Part shown: one piece after another, positions 5,944 to 6,001 of the stretch
How the letters are laid out: every line of letters starts with the position of its first letter
How positions within the stretch are numbered: position 1 is the stretch's first letter
Source of the DNA: Desulfobacterales bacterium CG23_combo_of_CG06-09_8_20_14_all_52_9
GTDB lineage: Bacteria; Desulfobacterota; Desulfobacteria; Desulfobacterales; UBA2156
Assembly (NCBI GenBank): GCA_002771315.1
Contig: PCSF01000232.1
Location: 1-6,001 of the forward strand
Reading direction: 5' to 3'
Length of the DNA stretch: 6,001 nucleotides
Program-made: the position numbers and the translations under genes
Notes under the pieces: model-generated
What the model was told of the DNA's origin: nothing
Database searches by the model: none
The model's input: the letters and a program-made list of their open reading frames with translations, nothing else

Positions 5944-6001
5944 ATGAGTGAATGGGAACCGAAAATTGTTGCTTTTTTATGCAACTGGTGCAGTTACGGA
6001 G
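5944..6001 (+). CDS. mvhD: MvhD-like hydrogenase delta subunit, N-terminal fragment (cut by window edge)
   Basis: Only 19 codons are present: MSEWEPKIVAFLCNWCSYG. The PKIVAF-x-CNWCSYG start is characteristic of MvhD/FlpD (F420-non-reducing hydrogenase iron-sulfur subunit D), a small protein with a [2Fe-2S] cluster that passes electrons from a hydrogenase or formate dehydrogenase to the FAD of HdrA. Cys13 and Cys16 are the first conserved cysteines. Position directly after hdrA agrees with this job. Whether it is a stand-alone MvhD or a fusion to another domain cannot be seen, and the partner dehydrogenase would lie to the right of the window. Confidence 0.85.
   Translation, partial: MSEWEPKIVAFLCNWCSYG

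Noticed and set aside
1..6001. CRISPR arrays, tRNA or rRNA genes, insertion sequences
   Set aside because: Nothing with spaced repeats, cloverleaf potential with tRNA signatures, or transposase-like sequence was seen; nearly all of the window after 195 is conserved coding sequence.

Overview
The window reads as one rightward operon from an anaerobic, probably sulfate-reducing or syntrophic bacterium of the Desulfobacterota (former Deltaproteobacteria) type. This placement is inferred from three things: an Hdr-type iron-sulfur/flavin electron transfer system in a bacterial gene context, a cytochrome-rich membrane subunit, and apparent use of selenocysteine with a bacterial-type SECIS element. 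No taxonomic marker gene is present, so the lineage is a suggestion.

Layout: 1-194 is a noncoding leader. It has a good sigma70-like promoter (perfect TTGACA at 61-66, 17-bp spacer, TAAAAA at 84-89), CTGAT/ATCAG half-site repeats around the promoter, and a strong GC hairpin at 110-134 that looks like an intrinsic terminator for leftward transcription. Bases 195-1946 encode a 583-residue membrane protein. It joins a NarI-like five-helix diheme cytochrome b, a periplasmic-loop c-type heme motif (CAECH) and two tandem HdrC-like ferredoxin units (four 4Cys motifs). Bases 1973-2848 encode HdrB with both cysteine-rich CCG modules intact. Bases 2857-5898 encode a long HdrA of 1013 residues that is interrupted by an in-frame TGA at codon 60. 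The final 58 bases (5944-6001) are the start of mvhD.

The main result is the TGA at 3034-3036. It stands exactly where HdrA proteins have the second Cys of the NDCxxC motif (here NDCAM-U-IISPKL), the frame is kept on both sides, and a 6-7 bp stem-loop with an AGGU-containing loop lies 15 nt downstream. I call it a selenocysteine codon, so hdrA is one intact selenoprotein gene, not a pseudogene or a 937-residue ORF starting downstream. Selenocysteine in HdrA is already known from methanogens and has been reported in deltaproteobacteria. The particular combination here (Sec-HdrA, duplicated HdrA core, and an HdrC fused to a heme b/heme c membrane anchor) is what deserves attention.

How the genes may work together (inference): the first protein can pass electrons between periplasmic cytochrome c or the quinone pool and the cytoplasmic side through its b hemes and four FeS clusters. 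It would serve as the HdrC partner of HdrB, since no separate hdrC is present between the genes seen. HdrA carries two FAD domains and several FeS clusters and would be the flavin-based bifurcation or confurcation unit. MvhD would connect HdrA to a hydrogenase, formate dehydrogenase or other donor encoded beyond the right edge. The window therefore looks like a membrane-anchored hybrid of the soluble HdrABC-MvhD type and the membrane HdrDE type of complex.
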